Below are positions 11,005 through 22,613 of a DNA stretch of 64,000 nucleotides, in pieces. The DNA is from Cyathus striatus (lineage: Eukaryota; Basidiomycota; Agaricomycetes; Agaricales; Nidulariaceae), in assembly GCA_025738555.1 (NCBI GenBank), contig JAOVFP010000010.1, positions 4,041,501-4,105,500 on the forward strand, written 5' to 3'. Each line of letters opens with the position of its first letter. Position 1 is the first letter of the stretch. The notes below the pieces were generated by a model. The model had not been told where the DNA came from, searched no databases, and worked only from the letters and a program-made list of their open reading frames with translations. The translations under genes were made by a program, and so were the position numbers.

Positions 11005-11229
11005 GATAGTGGTGGTGGTTGAGGGTTGAGAAGGAGGGGGGGGTCAATGCAAACTAAAATCTTAGAAGTCTGATGATGCACAGCAATTTCTCATGATCAA
11101 AAAATTAAAAATATACAGCCTTTTATAGGCTACATTGAACATAACTAAATATATATTACATGTTATTGGCTATACAACATTACTATCTAACTATTTTAAG
11201 GAGACACAGCCTTCTATCTACTTTGGCCT

Positions 11230-12270
11230 GTTGACAGCATGCATGAAGACAAAAAGAGAGAAGGGAGGGGAGGGACAGCATGATAGGGGGAAAGGGGACA
11301 ACAGAGATGACAGAATCAAGGAGGGGGAGGAGGCAGGGGGAAAGGACAGTGGGACCACACTCATCATCTGCTAGATGAGGAGACAGCAGAGGAGGGGGAA
11401 CAGCACACTCATCCTCATCACTTCTGAGACGAGGCATGGGAGGAGGGGGGGGGACCAGCACTTGTCAGTTGCGAGACAAGGAGGGGAAGGAGGGGGGGGA
11501 CTCATCCATACCACTTGCGAGACAAGGAGGGGAAGGAGTGGTGAAGAGGAGGGGGACACACGTACAAGGTAGAGGTGGAGGGGTGGAGGGGAGGGGAATG
11601 AACACTTGTCCTTGTCACTTGCGAGACAAGGAGGAAGAGGAAGAGGGGGGGATGAGGAGGGGAGGGGACAAGAAGGAGGGGGGACAAGCACTCATCCACA
11701 TCACTTGCAAGATGAGAATGAGGAGGGGGGACAAGCGCTCATCCATGTCACTTGTGAGACAAGGAGGCAGCAGAGTAGGGGAGGATGGCAAGCTCATCAT
11801 TTGCAAGATGAGAGCCAGGTGAAGAGGGGGGATGGCCGCTCTGACATGTGCGGGGATGCACACACACTTGTCACTTGCCAGACAAGGTGGGAGACAGGAT
11901 GACAGGGGGATGGAGGATGTGGGAGGAGGGGAAGAGGAAGAGGACATGTGGGGAGAGGACGACAGAAGGACAGAGGACGTATGAGGTGAAGAGGAGAGGG
12001 ACATGCATAGGGATGCACACACACTCATCACTAGCCAGACGAGGTGGGGGAGAATGATGGGGGGACAGAGGACACTTAGGGTGAAGAGGAGGGGGACATG
12101 CACATGGATGCATGCATATTCGTCACTTGCCAGACGAGGTGGGGAAGGGAAGAACGGGGGACGAACACTTATCACTTGCCAGATGAGGTGGCAGTGGAAG
12201 TGCAAAGAGTGCTCATCCTCATCACTTGCGAGATGAGGACGAGGAGGGGAGGGGGACGATGAGAGGCACA
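11230..12270. repeat. Minisatellite of the outer KDZ element (CACTTGCGAGACAAGGAGG units)
   Basis: Degenerate units with the core CACTTGCGAGACAAGGAGG and GA-rich spacers are the reverse complement of the 2390-3100 family. From 11840 to 12200 the units shift to longer blocks containing GATGCACACACA and CACTTGCCAGACGAGGTGG. The many overlapping open frames on both strands are repeat translations. Confidence 0.75.
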
Positions 12271-12429
12271 CCTATAAACAGTGCCCATTGTCATGTAGTG
12301 AGAAGAGAAGAGGGAGAAAGGAGGGGAAAATACATACCTGTAGTTTTGTATGCACTCACCCATGTGCAACTGTTCACACCACAGCACCTATATTCTATGT
12401 TATTGATCTTGCCGTGCTATTGATCTTGC

Positions 12430-12640
12430 ACTTGAGTCGATTTGGGTGACGACATGGGAGGTGGGTATGGGGTGACAATGTGGAAAGGGGTCCTAAGGTG
12501 ATGACATGTGAAGGAGTCTTGAGGCACCAATGTGTGAAGGGGGCTTGGGGCAACAATGTAGGAGAGAGCATGAGGCGATGATGTGAGAAGGTGACAATGT
12601 GGGAAGGAGGTTTGAGGCGGCAACGTGAGCTTGACATGTT
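12430..12640. repeat. Short minisatellite, about 35-40-bp units
   Basis: Five or six imperfect units of the type TGACAATGTGGGAAGGGGTC / TTGAGGCAACAATGT. They lie just outside the 11230-12270 array and probably belong to the outer KDZ element's flank. Bases 12840-13080 hold nothing I can identify. Confidence 0.5.
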
Positions 12641-12750
12641 GACATGGGAGAGAAAGAAAAAATAAGGTGGGAAAAATGACATACTGTTTTAGGAAAGTGA
12701 AATATATGGTGATTATCTAGCATATTGTCTCTATGAAATATATGACCCTT

Positions 12751-12835
12751 TGGTGTATCGGTATCACATACATTTGTGTTTGTCCATATGACTTGTCTGT
12801 TCGATCTGGGTTCGATTCCTGCTCATTGCATATTT
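12751..12835 (+). other. tRNA-like / SINE-like RNA polymerase III unit (degenerate)
   Basis: TGGTGTATCGG at 12751-12761 resembles an internal A box. GGTTCGATTCC at 12809-12819 is a perfect B-box sequence, about 58 nt further on. A T-run (TTTTT) follows at 12833. The acceptor arms do not pair and the T-stem pairs poorly, so a functional tRNA is unlikely. A tRNA-derived SINE head or decayed tRNA is more plausible. Confidence 0.35.
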
Positions 12836-13309
12836 TTACTATAAATTAATGAAAGGTAGCTAATACTAGTAAAAGGTAGTTCACATAATGTATTATAATA
12901 CTTTAATTATTGTAAATACACTCATTTTAATCTATGTAGTCTATTTTGTACGAGGAGAATGGGACAGTGTACATCTTGAAAAGATGTGCAGAAGTGCTCT
13001 GGCCAAGCTCCAGCTGCTGTCATAGTGATTTTCCCATAGTCACAGTTTTGTCACATCACCTGATATTGGATGGCTATGAACTATGTCTACCTTACTAATG
13101 AATGTATAAGTGATCATAGGTGATCATTAAGCATTTCAAGGGTATATTGGCTTATTATTAATAATAATGAATGTATAGGTGATTATAGGTGATCATTAAG
13201 CATTTCGGGGTATATTGGCTTATTATTACTACTAATAAATGTATAGGTGATCATAGGTGATCATGCAATATTTTCAAGCATGTACTAGCATAATATTGGT
13301 ACTAATGAA

Positions 13310-13910
13310 TGTATCTCTTCCAGCATATCACATCTATCACACATACATGCATCACAATTGTCACACATATTCGCATGTGTCACATCTGTCACATATATTC
13401 GCATGTGTCACATTTATCACATACATTCACACATGTCATGTTTGTCACACATATTTCCACACTTCACAATTGTCACCTAAATTCACACATCACATTTGTC
13501 ACATATATTTGCATGTGCTATATCTGTCACACATATTTCCACATGTCACATTTGTCACATATATTCACATGCATCATAGTCATTGCACATATTTCCATGT
13601 TACATTTGTCACAACATCACACATGTCACAGTCATCACATATATCATACATATTCCTATGCTTCATCAATATCCTGCACATTATATTTGTCATGCTTTTC
13701 ATGTATATATGTCACTTCACACAAATTCCTATGCATCACTTTCATAATCCCATGCATAACATATGTCACACATTTTACACATATTGTATTTATTACATAT
13801 ATTCACATGTGTGACTTCTGTTATGCTTTTCATGCATGTAACATTTGTTACATGTTGTACTCATGTCACTTTTTACATATGTCATGTGCAACATGTATTC
13901 ACTTGTTATA
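13310..13910 (+). repeat. CACATTTGTCACATATATTC array, left arm
   Basis: About 25 imperfect units of 22-26 bp (CACATCTGTCACATATATTC with TCGCATGTG or TTCCACA spacers). The reverse-complement array is at 14870-15310, giving potential for a very long hairpin. Confidence 0.75.
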
Positions 13911-14869
13911 ACATGTAGAAAATAACTTAAGTCCAAAGTATTCAAAAGTGCACAATAAATTATTAAAACAAAAGAAATATATATGCTCTTGTAGAATTGA
14001 AAGTCATAACTTGTGATATGATAATTAGAAAATTATGGAATTGTATGAGTAACAAGAAGCTAGAATGAAAAATATAGAGTGTATGTAGATTCATAGGTTT
14101 ATTGACAATGTATGATAAATTTGGAATGAAATGATATAATATGTTTTACAATTGAAATTAGAGATGTGATATGATGGTATTGAATATTTTGGTATAGAAA
14201 AGGACAGTGATAGAACCACTCATGAATAAAAATGTGAAAGAATAGTGAAATATGTGATTCCACATCACATCAAATTATACATCTCATTGATTATCATGGT
14301 TCTTGCATCAACTACTGGTTATACTGATGTCTTCAACAACACAAATTATTGAGTCACATAGTTGCTTACTCTATATCACATCACTACAAAGCAGTTTTTT
14401 TGTTTTATTGATACAAGAATTAATAAACACTATCTCCACTCTTAGTGATATTGTGTCACATTTAGTTCTACCATTTTAATGCTATATGTTATATAGTTCT
14501 TTTAGTATTTTTATCTATTCCTAAGTATGAAAATGCCTCCTGTACTCCTGTGCTCTTTCTTGCCCAGTAACCATTACTTTTCACTTTTCTAGGATCAGAC
14601 ACCATCTAGAATTAGCAATTAATGGATATTTTGGAATCCTCCCATCCAATTTAACAAGACAGTATCAGGAAGTGGTTCATGCACCTGTTATTGCTAGGTT
14701 TCCTGCTCTTTACATAATTTTCAAAATTTAATAAACTATTAATGACAAAGGTCAAATTTAATTACCACACAATGGAGCAATAGTTCATTGTAGTGTTACA
14801 GAGTGCTCTGATTTCTTAGCTATAAAATGTAAAGAAACAATTGACAAATATGACATACATAAAATATGT

Positions 14870-15310
14870 AACATATCTGAGAATATATGTGAAATGTGTG
14901 ACAAGTGTGAAATGTGGGAATATATGTGACAAATATAACATGTGTAAAATGTGTGATATGTGTTATGCATGAGATTATAAATGTGATGCATGAGAATTTG
15001 TGTGATGTGATGTACATGGAAAGCATGACAAATGTAATGTGCAGGATATTGATGAAACATGGGAATATGGATGATATGTGTGATGACTGTGACACATGTG
15101 AATATATGTGACAACTGTGATGCATGTGAATTTGGGTGACAATCATGAAGCATGTGAATATGTGTGACAAATGTGATGCATGTGAATATATGTGACAGAT
15201 GTGATGTGTGCAAATATATGTGACAAATGTGACTGGTGCGAGTTCAGGTGACAAATGTAATGTGCAGGGATATGTGTGACAAACATGATGTGTGTGAATA
15301 TGTGGGAAGA
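14870..15310 (-). repeat. GTGACAAATGTGATG array, right arm
   Basis: The inverted counterpart of 13310-13910, with units such as GAATATATGTGACAAATGTG. Bases 13920-14860 between the arms contain no feature I can support. Confidence 0.75.
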
Positions 15311-15645
15311 GATACATTCATTAGCACCAATATTATGCTAGTATATGCTTGAAAATATTGCATGATCACCCATACATTCACTAGTACTAATAATAAGCCA
15401 ATATACCCTTGAAATGCTTAATGATCACCTATGATCACTTATACATTCACTAGTAGGAATAATAGACCAATATACCCTTGAAATACTTAATGATTACCTA
15501 TGATCATCTATACATTCATTAGTATCAATAATATACTAATACTCTTCAAACACTATATAATCACCTATGATCACCTATAATCACATATACATCCACTAGT
15601 ACCTCATAGATTCATTAGTAAATATATAATAGTAGGTGATCAAAA

Positions 15646-15687
15646 AAAGCCCTGGCATTTATAATCACCATGATGCCAGGGCTTTTC
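15646..15687. other. Terminal hairpin of the palindromic element
   Basis: AAAGCCCTGGCAT and ATGCCAGGGCTTT form a 12-13-bp perfect stem around a 16-nt loop. It sits about 30 bp inside the TTGGCTGACA terminus. The second copy (29222-29260) has a decayed version (GCCCAGG...CCTGGAC). Confidence 0.6.
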
Positions 15688-15759
15688 ATGATCAAATTGG
15701 CTGACACCCCTCAATGTTGATATTAGGGTCAGAGAATGGTTGTTGTTGTGACCATTCTC

Positions 15760-16600
15760 CTTCCTTGATTTGTCCTTGTGGTATCACTTGTCTAGTGTGA
15801 CCTGAGACATTGGCATCATTGCTCTGGAGGCCCTCTGGTTGGCTTTTGCTGAATACTATAATTGTATGAGATTGGTGAGGTAGGCCATTACAGCCTCAAT
15901 GTACCTGTCTTCATTTTTGTCTACAATTCTGGTGGCCATTTTGTCCACCTTTCTCTGGGCTTTTTGTAGTAGCTCTTCAATTCTTTTTTCAGATATCTTG
16001 TTGGCATGCAGTAGTCAAAGGGACTGTATTCATTGCTCAAGGGTCATTTCCTTCTCATTGATGATGACAGATTCATTATCATCATTATCTTGCCTTCCCT
16101 TCTGTTCTGGATTGATTAATCCAAATGTGTTGGCAGCCTGTTGCATCTGTGGTGCAGGTTGTTGTACTGGTTTTTGAACTGGCCATGTTTGTTCCAGGTC
16201 ACTTATGTGCAAGAGGCCATTGTCCCCTTGCTGGTACTCACTCACTGCTACTGTTGTGGTGGTTTAGTTGCCTGGTTGATTGACCATGTGAGGTGCCAGT
16301 TCTTCTGCCAGCAATTTTCTTCCTTCAAGTGTGAATGGAGCATTATAGTATATTTGTTGCTCCTCTTGCCCTGAGGAGTATTCAATTGGGTCCCTCTCAT
16401 CATGGGGCACATGTCAGGAGGAAGAGGGTGGAGTGGGCATTCTTATTATAACTTGTTGACAATACTTTGTGACCATTTAGAAAGGCTGGTGGGGATAGAA
16501 GGGTTTTCCAATGTCTCAGAATGTTTGATTCTGATGATGATGTGGGGCTTTCATTCCACACTGTCACTATAGCCATGTGGCTGTTCTGCATAGTGTACTC
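15760..16600 (-). pseudogene. Unidentified coding remnant
   Basis: Minus-strand codons run with at least one frameshift and several stops. The pieces include an N-terminal stretch with NILRHWKTLLSPPAFLNGHK, then EEQQIYYNAPFTLEGRKLLAEELAPH, then a Gln/Pro-rich part (PVQKPVQQPAPQMQQ), and then a basic helical part with RIEELLQKAQRKVDKMATRI. It could be part of a retroelement gag or an accessory protein, since gypsy pol debris lies just upstream on the same strand. I do not recognise the family. Confidence 0.35.
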
Positions 16601-16814
16601 TCATAGTCATCAAATTAAACTGGAAGGTTTAAAAAAGTGTAAAGGTGGAATCTTTTACTGATTTTCTTATGCTTGCACAACATAAATTAGACCATGTTAA
16701 TTGGTAGTCTATAATGAGTACAAGGTAAGAAAAGTGTCTGTCTATATTGCATAAGCATATGTAAATAAAGGTCAATGGCATAAGGCCATTGACAAATACA
16801 ACTAAATAGTATCG

Positions 16815-17763
16815 AAACCTCGTTATGTAAGCTGCCGCTTACATATCACCTGGTTAATACCTCCTTCTAGATAAACCATCTGGTCCAAATGTTTTCCCTG
16901 CCTTATGTCTTAAAGTAAAGAAATAATTAGTCCTAATATAGTCTATCTATCAATTTACAGTTGCATTTGGCATTTCTCCAGGATTATTTAACATCCCAAA
17001 ATAAATATTTTGCATCTGTTTCAATCACTAGATTTCAGCATTCCCATAGTAAATATTTTTCTTCTTCTAGAACCATGCACAAACCACATAGTTCTCTCTT
17101 TGGTTGGGAATATCTTTGTTGTCTTGGATCTAGTTGAATAGATCCAAACTTAACATAGTGTACTTTCTTTGGATCATTCTCATCTCTTTGATAGATGTAA
17201 TACCCTGCTGCTCTTCAAGATGTATCTACTGCAAGAACTACTGGTTCCTTACTTGAATAGTCAGGATTCTTAGTGGGGAAGCAATGGTGTACTGCTTCTT
17301 TAATTGCATTTTGAAATGCTTGTTCTTTTTCACCCTACTCAAATATTGCATCCTTCTTGAGAAAATCATAGAGTGGTCCTGCCATTAGTGAGAAGTTAGG
17401 AATGTAATTTCTACAATGAACTATAGTTCCCATAAATGCTCTAACATCACTAACATCCTTCAAAGGTCTCCAGTTGAGGATTACATCAATTGTCTTTTGA
17501 ATTGGCATTTTCTCTTTATAACTGCAATCATATTCAACTACAGTAATTGTCTCAGCACAGATCACTGCTTTAGAACCTGAGCAAGTACCATTTACATATT
17601 TTATTCTCTGTAAAACCCTGTTAACATTGTTCATATGCTCCCAGACAAATTGTCTGATTCCAGGATTTTCAGGTATCATTTCATATGAGCCATCTTCCTT
17701 TTCATATCTTGTTGCTGGGCCTCTTACAGGTGCATCATCCACATATGGTTGTGTATATTCCAA
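16815..17763 (-). pseudogene. Ty3/gypsy pol remnant: end of reverse transcriptase plus RNase H
   Basis: Reading leftward: PYVDDAPVRGPATRYE, then IPENPGIRQFVWEHMNNVNR and VLQRIKYVNGTCSG (end of the RT domain). The connection segment follows with ILNWRPLKDVSDVRAFMGT and NYIPNFSLMAGPLYDFLKK. Then an RNase H core has VVLAVDTSxRAAGYYIYQ, VKFGSIQLDPRQQRYSQPKREL and NLVIETDAKYL, and the end is near GPDGLSRRRY. Several stops interrupt it (17335, 17210, 17050). This layout is the common basidiomycete gypsy type with an RT-RNase H-GPDGLSRR order. Most of RT and all integrase are absent. Confidence 0.75.
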
Positions 17764-17767
17764 TTTT

Positions 17768-17989
17768 TCACTCTAATGAGCCAACATAAGCAATTGCCCA
17801 CTGAATTTTTTCTTTGTCACCAGGAACTTCAGAAATCTCAAACATTTGTTCAAGTAAGCCTAAGAAATCTTTCAGTTCATCCATCTTGAACACATCCCAT
17901 CTTGATGCATTATTAGAAAGTGCTCTTGGCATATGTGGTTTCATCATTTTTGCTCTAAGTGGTGAAACAGAAGGTCCTAGGAGCCCCAA
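17768..17989 (-). pseudogene. Ty3/gypsy gag remnant
   Basis: A short open frame with SRWDVFKMDELKDFLGLLEQ and EISEVPGDKEKIQWAIAYVG. It resembles the N-terminal capsid-like segment of gypsy gag, where a helical FxGKxxELxxFLxQxE block precedes KxxWAxxYL. It abuts the pol remnant, so everything between gag and the end of RT has been deleted. Confidence 0.5.
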
Positions 17990-18089
17990 GAATGCTCAGG
18001 TGCATGCATAGGGCACTTGCAGAGGCTCAAGGACACTCAGGTGCATGTATATGTGGTAGGGGGGGACTCAAGGACACTTAGGTGCACAT

Positions 18090-18245
18090 GTGATGCTGTT
18101 GAGTACAGAGAAGATTGTGTACATTGTAGCTAAGTTTAGTGTAGATATTACTAGTCTACCAATAGAATTGGTTTTCACAGAGAAGATTGTGCATGTTGTA
18201 GTTAAGGTTAGTGTAGATAATATTAGTCCACCAATAGGATTATAC
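18090..18245. repeat. Two-copy tandem duplication of about 75 bp
   Basis: The block containing GAGAAGATTGTGTACATTG and GTCTACCAATAGAATT occurs twice in tandem (about 18106 and 18179), upstream of KDZ copy C. Before it (18000-18080) are GGACACTCAGGTGCATGTAT repeats. These probably belong to the 5' region of copy C. Confidence 0.6.
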
Positions 18246-18426
18246 CACATGTTAAGATAATTTTAGACAAGGTTAAGAAGCATGTCATGTGTGTGTACAC
18301 ATGGGACACAGGCCATGGGACACAAGCTGTTGAGTTCATTGTGTCCCCCCCACTTAACTCTCAACCACTCAATCACCATCTCTTACTTCAACTTTGTTAA
18401 ACTCTTACTCTGTATTTTCAACAAAT

Positions 18427-20504
18427 ATGCCATCTCAAAACAGCAAAAAAAGCAACAATACCTCAGTCTCACCACCAACTTCTCATAGTGGTTTGACTCG
18501 CACTGAGCCACCTGCTTCTAAAAGCTGCAAACATGCACAATCAGGTGTAGATACCACAGTTGAGCTGGCTACCAAGAAGCCTGCCATTACAGCTGATGAA
18601 GAAACAGTGGATAACAGTGAAAAGCAGGGAAAGAAAAGAGGTGAGAGGAGAAGAAGTGGGAAACTGAGGTGGGCAGTATGTATCAGCTATTGTAGTTAAT
18701 TTTCAAAGTTCAATATCTGACTTAAATTTTAAGTAAAACTATCAGTGATAAGAATAAGGAAGATGAAGCTGCAAGCAATGCAGCCAACAAAGAGAAATCC
18801 AAGGCATAAGTATATATTTTGTTGCACTAGATTTTTTTAATGCAATAATTTTAGTGCTATAAAGAAACTTCAAGAAATGTCAATTTCTATTGCACCACCT
18901 ATGCACCCCAAGACTGCTGGTGCCTCTGAGATTTCTAGGACTTCTGAGATTACTAGCACTTCTGAGATTGCTGGCACTTCTGAGATTACTGGTGCTTCTG
19001 AAGTCTTGGCTACAACCCCAAGTCAATCAAGTGATTCTGGAGACAATAACTCTGAAGTTGAACATGCCAGTGAGACTGAAGGCATAACTCAGAATAATAA
19101 TAAGGAAAATGAAAATAATACAGAAGATAAAGATGGTAATAGCAATTATAATGACTATAATGGTGATGATGATATAGAAGAAAGAGAAGATATAGCTTTA
19201 GATGAGAACAACAGCAGCTTGGCTCAGATTGAGGAGGAAGATGTAGGCACAATAGATATTGATATGTGCTATATTTTTATTTGTACTTTTTCTAAAATGT
19301 TTTTAGACTCCACATTAGCATCTGATACTGTACCTACAAAGGAAGATCTAAAGGGTGCATTCAGAACTACTGGTATTTCTTATTATTTTTTTCTTGGTAA
19401 TAGAAGTTCTGAAATAAATTTGTAGGAGGCATATTCCAGGACAGAGCTCAGGGAAATAACTTTCGGTTTGCTGATAATATAAATGAAAGTTCATCTATGG
19501 TTGTAGACCCTCAGGAGTTGTCTACATCACAATCTCTGATGATTTTTCTAAGTTTAACCCAACCTTATTGAATACTGAAGCACCTTCTCAAGCTGTGCCA
19601 GCTACAGTAAACTCTTGCCTTAAATCTGTACTGGACTCTGTTGCAAAAAGAATGCCCATCATTAAATGTAAGATTAACTTTGACTTAATGTTATTACTTG
19701 ACTAACATTAAATAGTTCAAAATAAGCTTATTATGAACTTTGACACTGAACACGATACTTGGATTATATTTGGATGTTTCAATGATATTGAAAGCACTGA
19801 TACTATTTAGTGGACTTCTCAAATGAATAATCTGGTGTTATATATTGCTGCTGTAATATCATTTTCACTTACATTCATATTTAATTTCTCATGATTTCTT
19901 AGATTTCTGTGAAAGAAACTGCAAACTTTCACTTAGCAAAAAGTGTGGGCAGTTCCTTTGGATCATCAACAACTACTAAGAGCAGTGAGGGTGCCTCTGC
20001 TTCTGGTGTTACTGATGAGAATCTTAATATTCCTGATGGACTCACTAAGAAGCAAGAACTTATTATATCCATTTATAAGGTGGATAAGTCTCTTCTTGGA
20101 CATAAGAACTGGTCTATTCAGATGGCATAGAAAATCTACCAAGAGGTTCAACAAGTTAAGCAGTTGGTGGAATCAAACCCTCAAATATGATCTTCTGATA
20201 TGTGATATGGATAAGCCACTTATGAAAGATTTACAGTGTTTGGAGCTGCTAGAACTGCTTGGCATCATTGAGACAAAGTTCTTAAGTTTATATCTAACTA
20301 TTCTGACATGGAGAAGTGATTGAATAGTGCAACTCCACCTGATAATAAGGCAACTCATGAGTTATGGGGACTGGAAAAGACAGCAGGATTCACTAGGGCA
20401 GACTTGGAAAACTGGATTAAAAAAAAGAAAGGTATTAGTGCTGGAAAGGGAAAGCAGAAAGCAGAGGAGGAAAAGAATAAGAAGAAATCTGGTATAAAGA
20501 ATAA
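18427..20504 (+). pseudogene. KDZ element N-terminal coding region, copy C (disrupted)
   Basis: Starts MPSQNSKKSNN and has the basic LATKKPAIT segment. Introns follow near 18669-18743 and 18808-18850. A repeat region then alternates SEITS, SEIAG and SEITG blocks before an acidic Asn/Glu/Asp stretch, and a short AFRTTG|GG join follows. The later parts carry in-frame stops, for example around 19810. The C-terminal block contains HELWGLEKTAGFTRADLENWIKKKK, parallel to the WGFE...FLDLKRWLKE block of the outer copy. A TGA at 20317 sits at the same conserved Trp position as the TGA at 6126 of copy A. The last exon ends AA|GTAAGT and joins in frame to 20565. Function unknown. Confidence 0.6.
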
Positions 20505-21174
20505 GTAAGTAAAGTTGTGAAAGATAGCAATTTGCTTTTAAATTTGTATCCAATGTACTTTTAGTTTTCTGTGTACTTGTATATGGCTACTTCAAATCTA
20601 TTATGCAATAGTGATGCAATATTACTGGTTAATTGCATTTGCATATTTACCTATGGCTTATGATATTGGACCTGAACAAGAATTTCCTATGCTGAAGTTT
20701 GCAAAATTTAGTTCACTCATTCAAGAAACATTTAGTTCAAAAATAAGTCTATCAACTGTTTTATTTCTGCTATTTATATTAACAAAAAATGTTGAATTGC
20801 TAAATCTGCATGCAAGGCAGCAGCATCATGAAGGAAATAACTAAAGAAGAATTCAAATCTTAAGTTGAATGAATGTTTTAGCTATTACTGTTCAAACTGC
20901 TTTTGGTGATAAAAAAAAAAGTACCATGGTTAATGATGATGAAATAATTTCTGAAATTGCAATTAAGCTAGATAAATTTGCAAAAATTTTAAAGCTGCAT
21001 CCTAACTTGGACCTATTTCTGAAAAAAAAATTCCCCTGTATCTCTTATATGCCCAACATTTATGTGATATGTTACAGTATCTTGTAAAGGTCATTCATTA
21101 AGACAAAATTCAAAATATTCTGATGTTCCTAAAGTTACTTTAATTGAAGGAACAAAATTGTACTACAACACATA

Positions 21175-22613
21175 CAATACTTTACACTCCCCCCCCTTTT
21201 CACCATGAATTCACATGAAATTCACATGAAATTATGTGAACTTCATGTGATTTTAAATATTTTCCAAAAAGCATAGGTTCATGAACTTTCATGTATTTTA
21301 GGTGAAATTTAGGTGAAAATATAGTGAAATTCACATGAAAAATTGGAGGTCATTACTGTTATGATAAAGTTCTGGTTGGGACGTTTATTGTACAAGTCTG
21401 ATAGTCATGTGATTTTACGAGTTCAAGGAACAAGTAAATCAGTTTATCAAGTTCGAGTCTCTATTCACAAGCTCTTAAGTTGGTTAGACTTAAGTATGAG
21501 TAAAGTGAATGAATCAAAGTAAAGCTAGTTCGATTTAAGCTGAAGCTTGAGCTCTACAGCCCAAGTTACTACCATTTAAATACAAATAAGTCTAGACTAA
21601 TAATAAGTAGAAATGTAACCGAATAAGTCAAGATGCTGTGCATCAACTGCACATTACTGCAGTGCAGTAGGAAGAAAGAATGATAGACTAAGTAAAGTAA
21701 TATAACTCAGAATGAGTCAGAAAGAAATAACAATTGTGTAAGTAAAGAAGTCATGTGTTTGGTATCAAAGGTGATACCAAATAAGTCAATGAAAAGAAAA
21801 GAAATCATACGTAAATAGAAAAAGTAAAGAAAATCGTAACAATTACACTGCTGAGTGTGATGCTGGGGTGTGACAATGTTTATCAAATGATGAGTATGAC
21901 ACTGTATGCAGAGTGTCTAAGCTGTACCTAGACTCTATTGTCACAGTTGTAACATGTTTCCTACAGTCATCAAACTTGTCACACATGTGTGAAAGTGTGA
22001 CATATTGGAAAATGTTGGAAAAAGCGTGACATGTGTGACAAGCGTGAGGAAAATGTGACATGTGCGACAAGCGTGGGAAAATGTGACATGCCGGAAAAAG
22101 TGTGGCAAATGTGATGATTATAGTATGTGACACCTTTTCAACATGTCACATTTTCCCACGCTTTTTTCCTCAACATTTTCCAACATGTCACATTTTTTCC
22201 CACGCATGTCACACATGTCACGCTTTTTCCAACATTTTCCAATATGTCACACTTTCACACATGTGTGACAAGTTTGATGACTGTAGGAAACATGTTACAA
22301 CTGTGACAATAGAGTCTAGGTACAGCTTAGACACTCTGCATATAGTGTCATACTCATCATTTGATAAACATTGTCACACCCCAGCATCACACTCAGCAAA
22401 TGGTGTTACACTCAGCACACAGTATTACACTCTACTCTTGTATAAGCTTCACATGAGTATCACATGAATATCAGGTGAAAAATTCATGTGAATTTTTATG
22501 TCATCTTCACATGAAATTATTAGCAGTGTTCTCACTGAAATTCAGCAAAAATAATGCAAAAAGTTCACATGAAATTCATGTGAAATTCACGTGAAAGGGG
22601 GGGGGGGGTGTAA
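21175..22613. mobile_element. Non-autonomous KDZ-type element with TTTACAC-C-run termini
   Basis: Begins CTTTACACTCCCCCCC (21176) and ends in the inverted form, a G-run plus GTGTAAAG (ending about 22613). Each end has arrays of TTCACATGAAATTCATGTGAA-type palindromic repeats (21195-21350 and 22440-22595). CAACACATA flanks both sides and is the probable target duplication, and the host transposase frame resumes across it. It has no gene of its own. The same ends and subterminal motif flank copies C and D (24990-25610), so their transposase is the likely mobiliser (inference). Confidence 0.7.
21844..22405. repeat. Foldback (near-perfect inverted repeat), arms about 270 bp
   Basis: The arm starting TGAGTGTGATGCTGGGGTGT (about 21850) is repeated inverted, ending ACACCCCAGCATCACACTCA (about 22398). 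The arms meet near 22110-22125, where the array GTGACATGTGTGACAAGCGT lies. The two mirrored open frames (CHTCHAFSNIFQYVTLSHMC) translate the two arms and are not genes. It sits inside the 21175-22613 element. Confidence 0.75.

Larger units (their letters stand above)
13080..15700. mobile_element. Large palindromic non-coding element (copy 1)
   Basis: The left arm has tandem roughly 75-bp units (13080-13310; core TAGGTGATCATAGGTGATCAT plus ACTAATGAATGTAT), then an array of CACATTTGTCACATATATTC units (13310-13910). The right arm holds the reverse complement of both, at 14870-15310 and 15320-15620. The centre (13920-14860) is AT-rich with no gene. The right end carries a 12-bp-stem hairpin and TTGGCTGACA. 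A partial second copy lies at 29205-29656 and shares that end. The His/Cys/Thr-rich open frames on each strand are translations of the array. It is probably a non-autonomous DNA transposon; its family is not identified. Confidence 0.65.

Noticed and set aside
13257..13911. His/Cys/Thr-rich open frames of 185 and 200 codons (and the mirror frames at 14785-15317)
   Set aside because: They are translations of the GTCACATATATTC array; period and palindrome explain them.
13310..15310. CRISPR-like appearance of regularly spaced repeats
   Set aside because: Units are degenerate, spacers are not unique, both orientations occur as a palindrome, and the genome is fungal with introns.
15646..15687. Helitron 3' terminus (hairpin near a CTGA)
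   Set aside because: The hairpin is 20 or more bases from the end, the element is a long palindrome with inverted ends, and no Rep/helicase relation is visible.
21843..22467. Two mirrored frames of 96 and 121 codons with Cys/His residues
   Set aside because: They are the two arms of a foldback; identical translation on both strands is produced by the palindrome.
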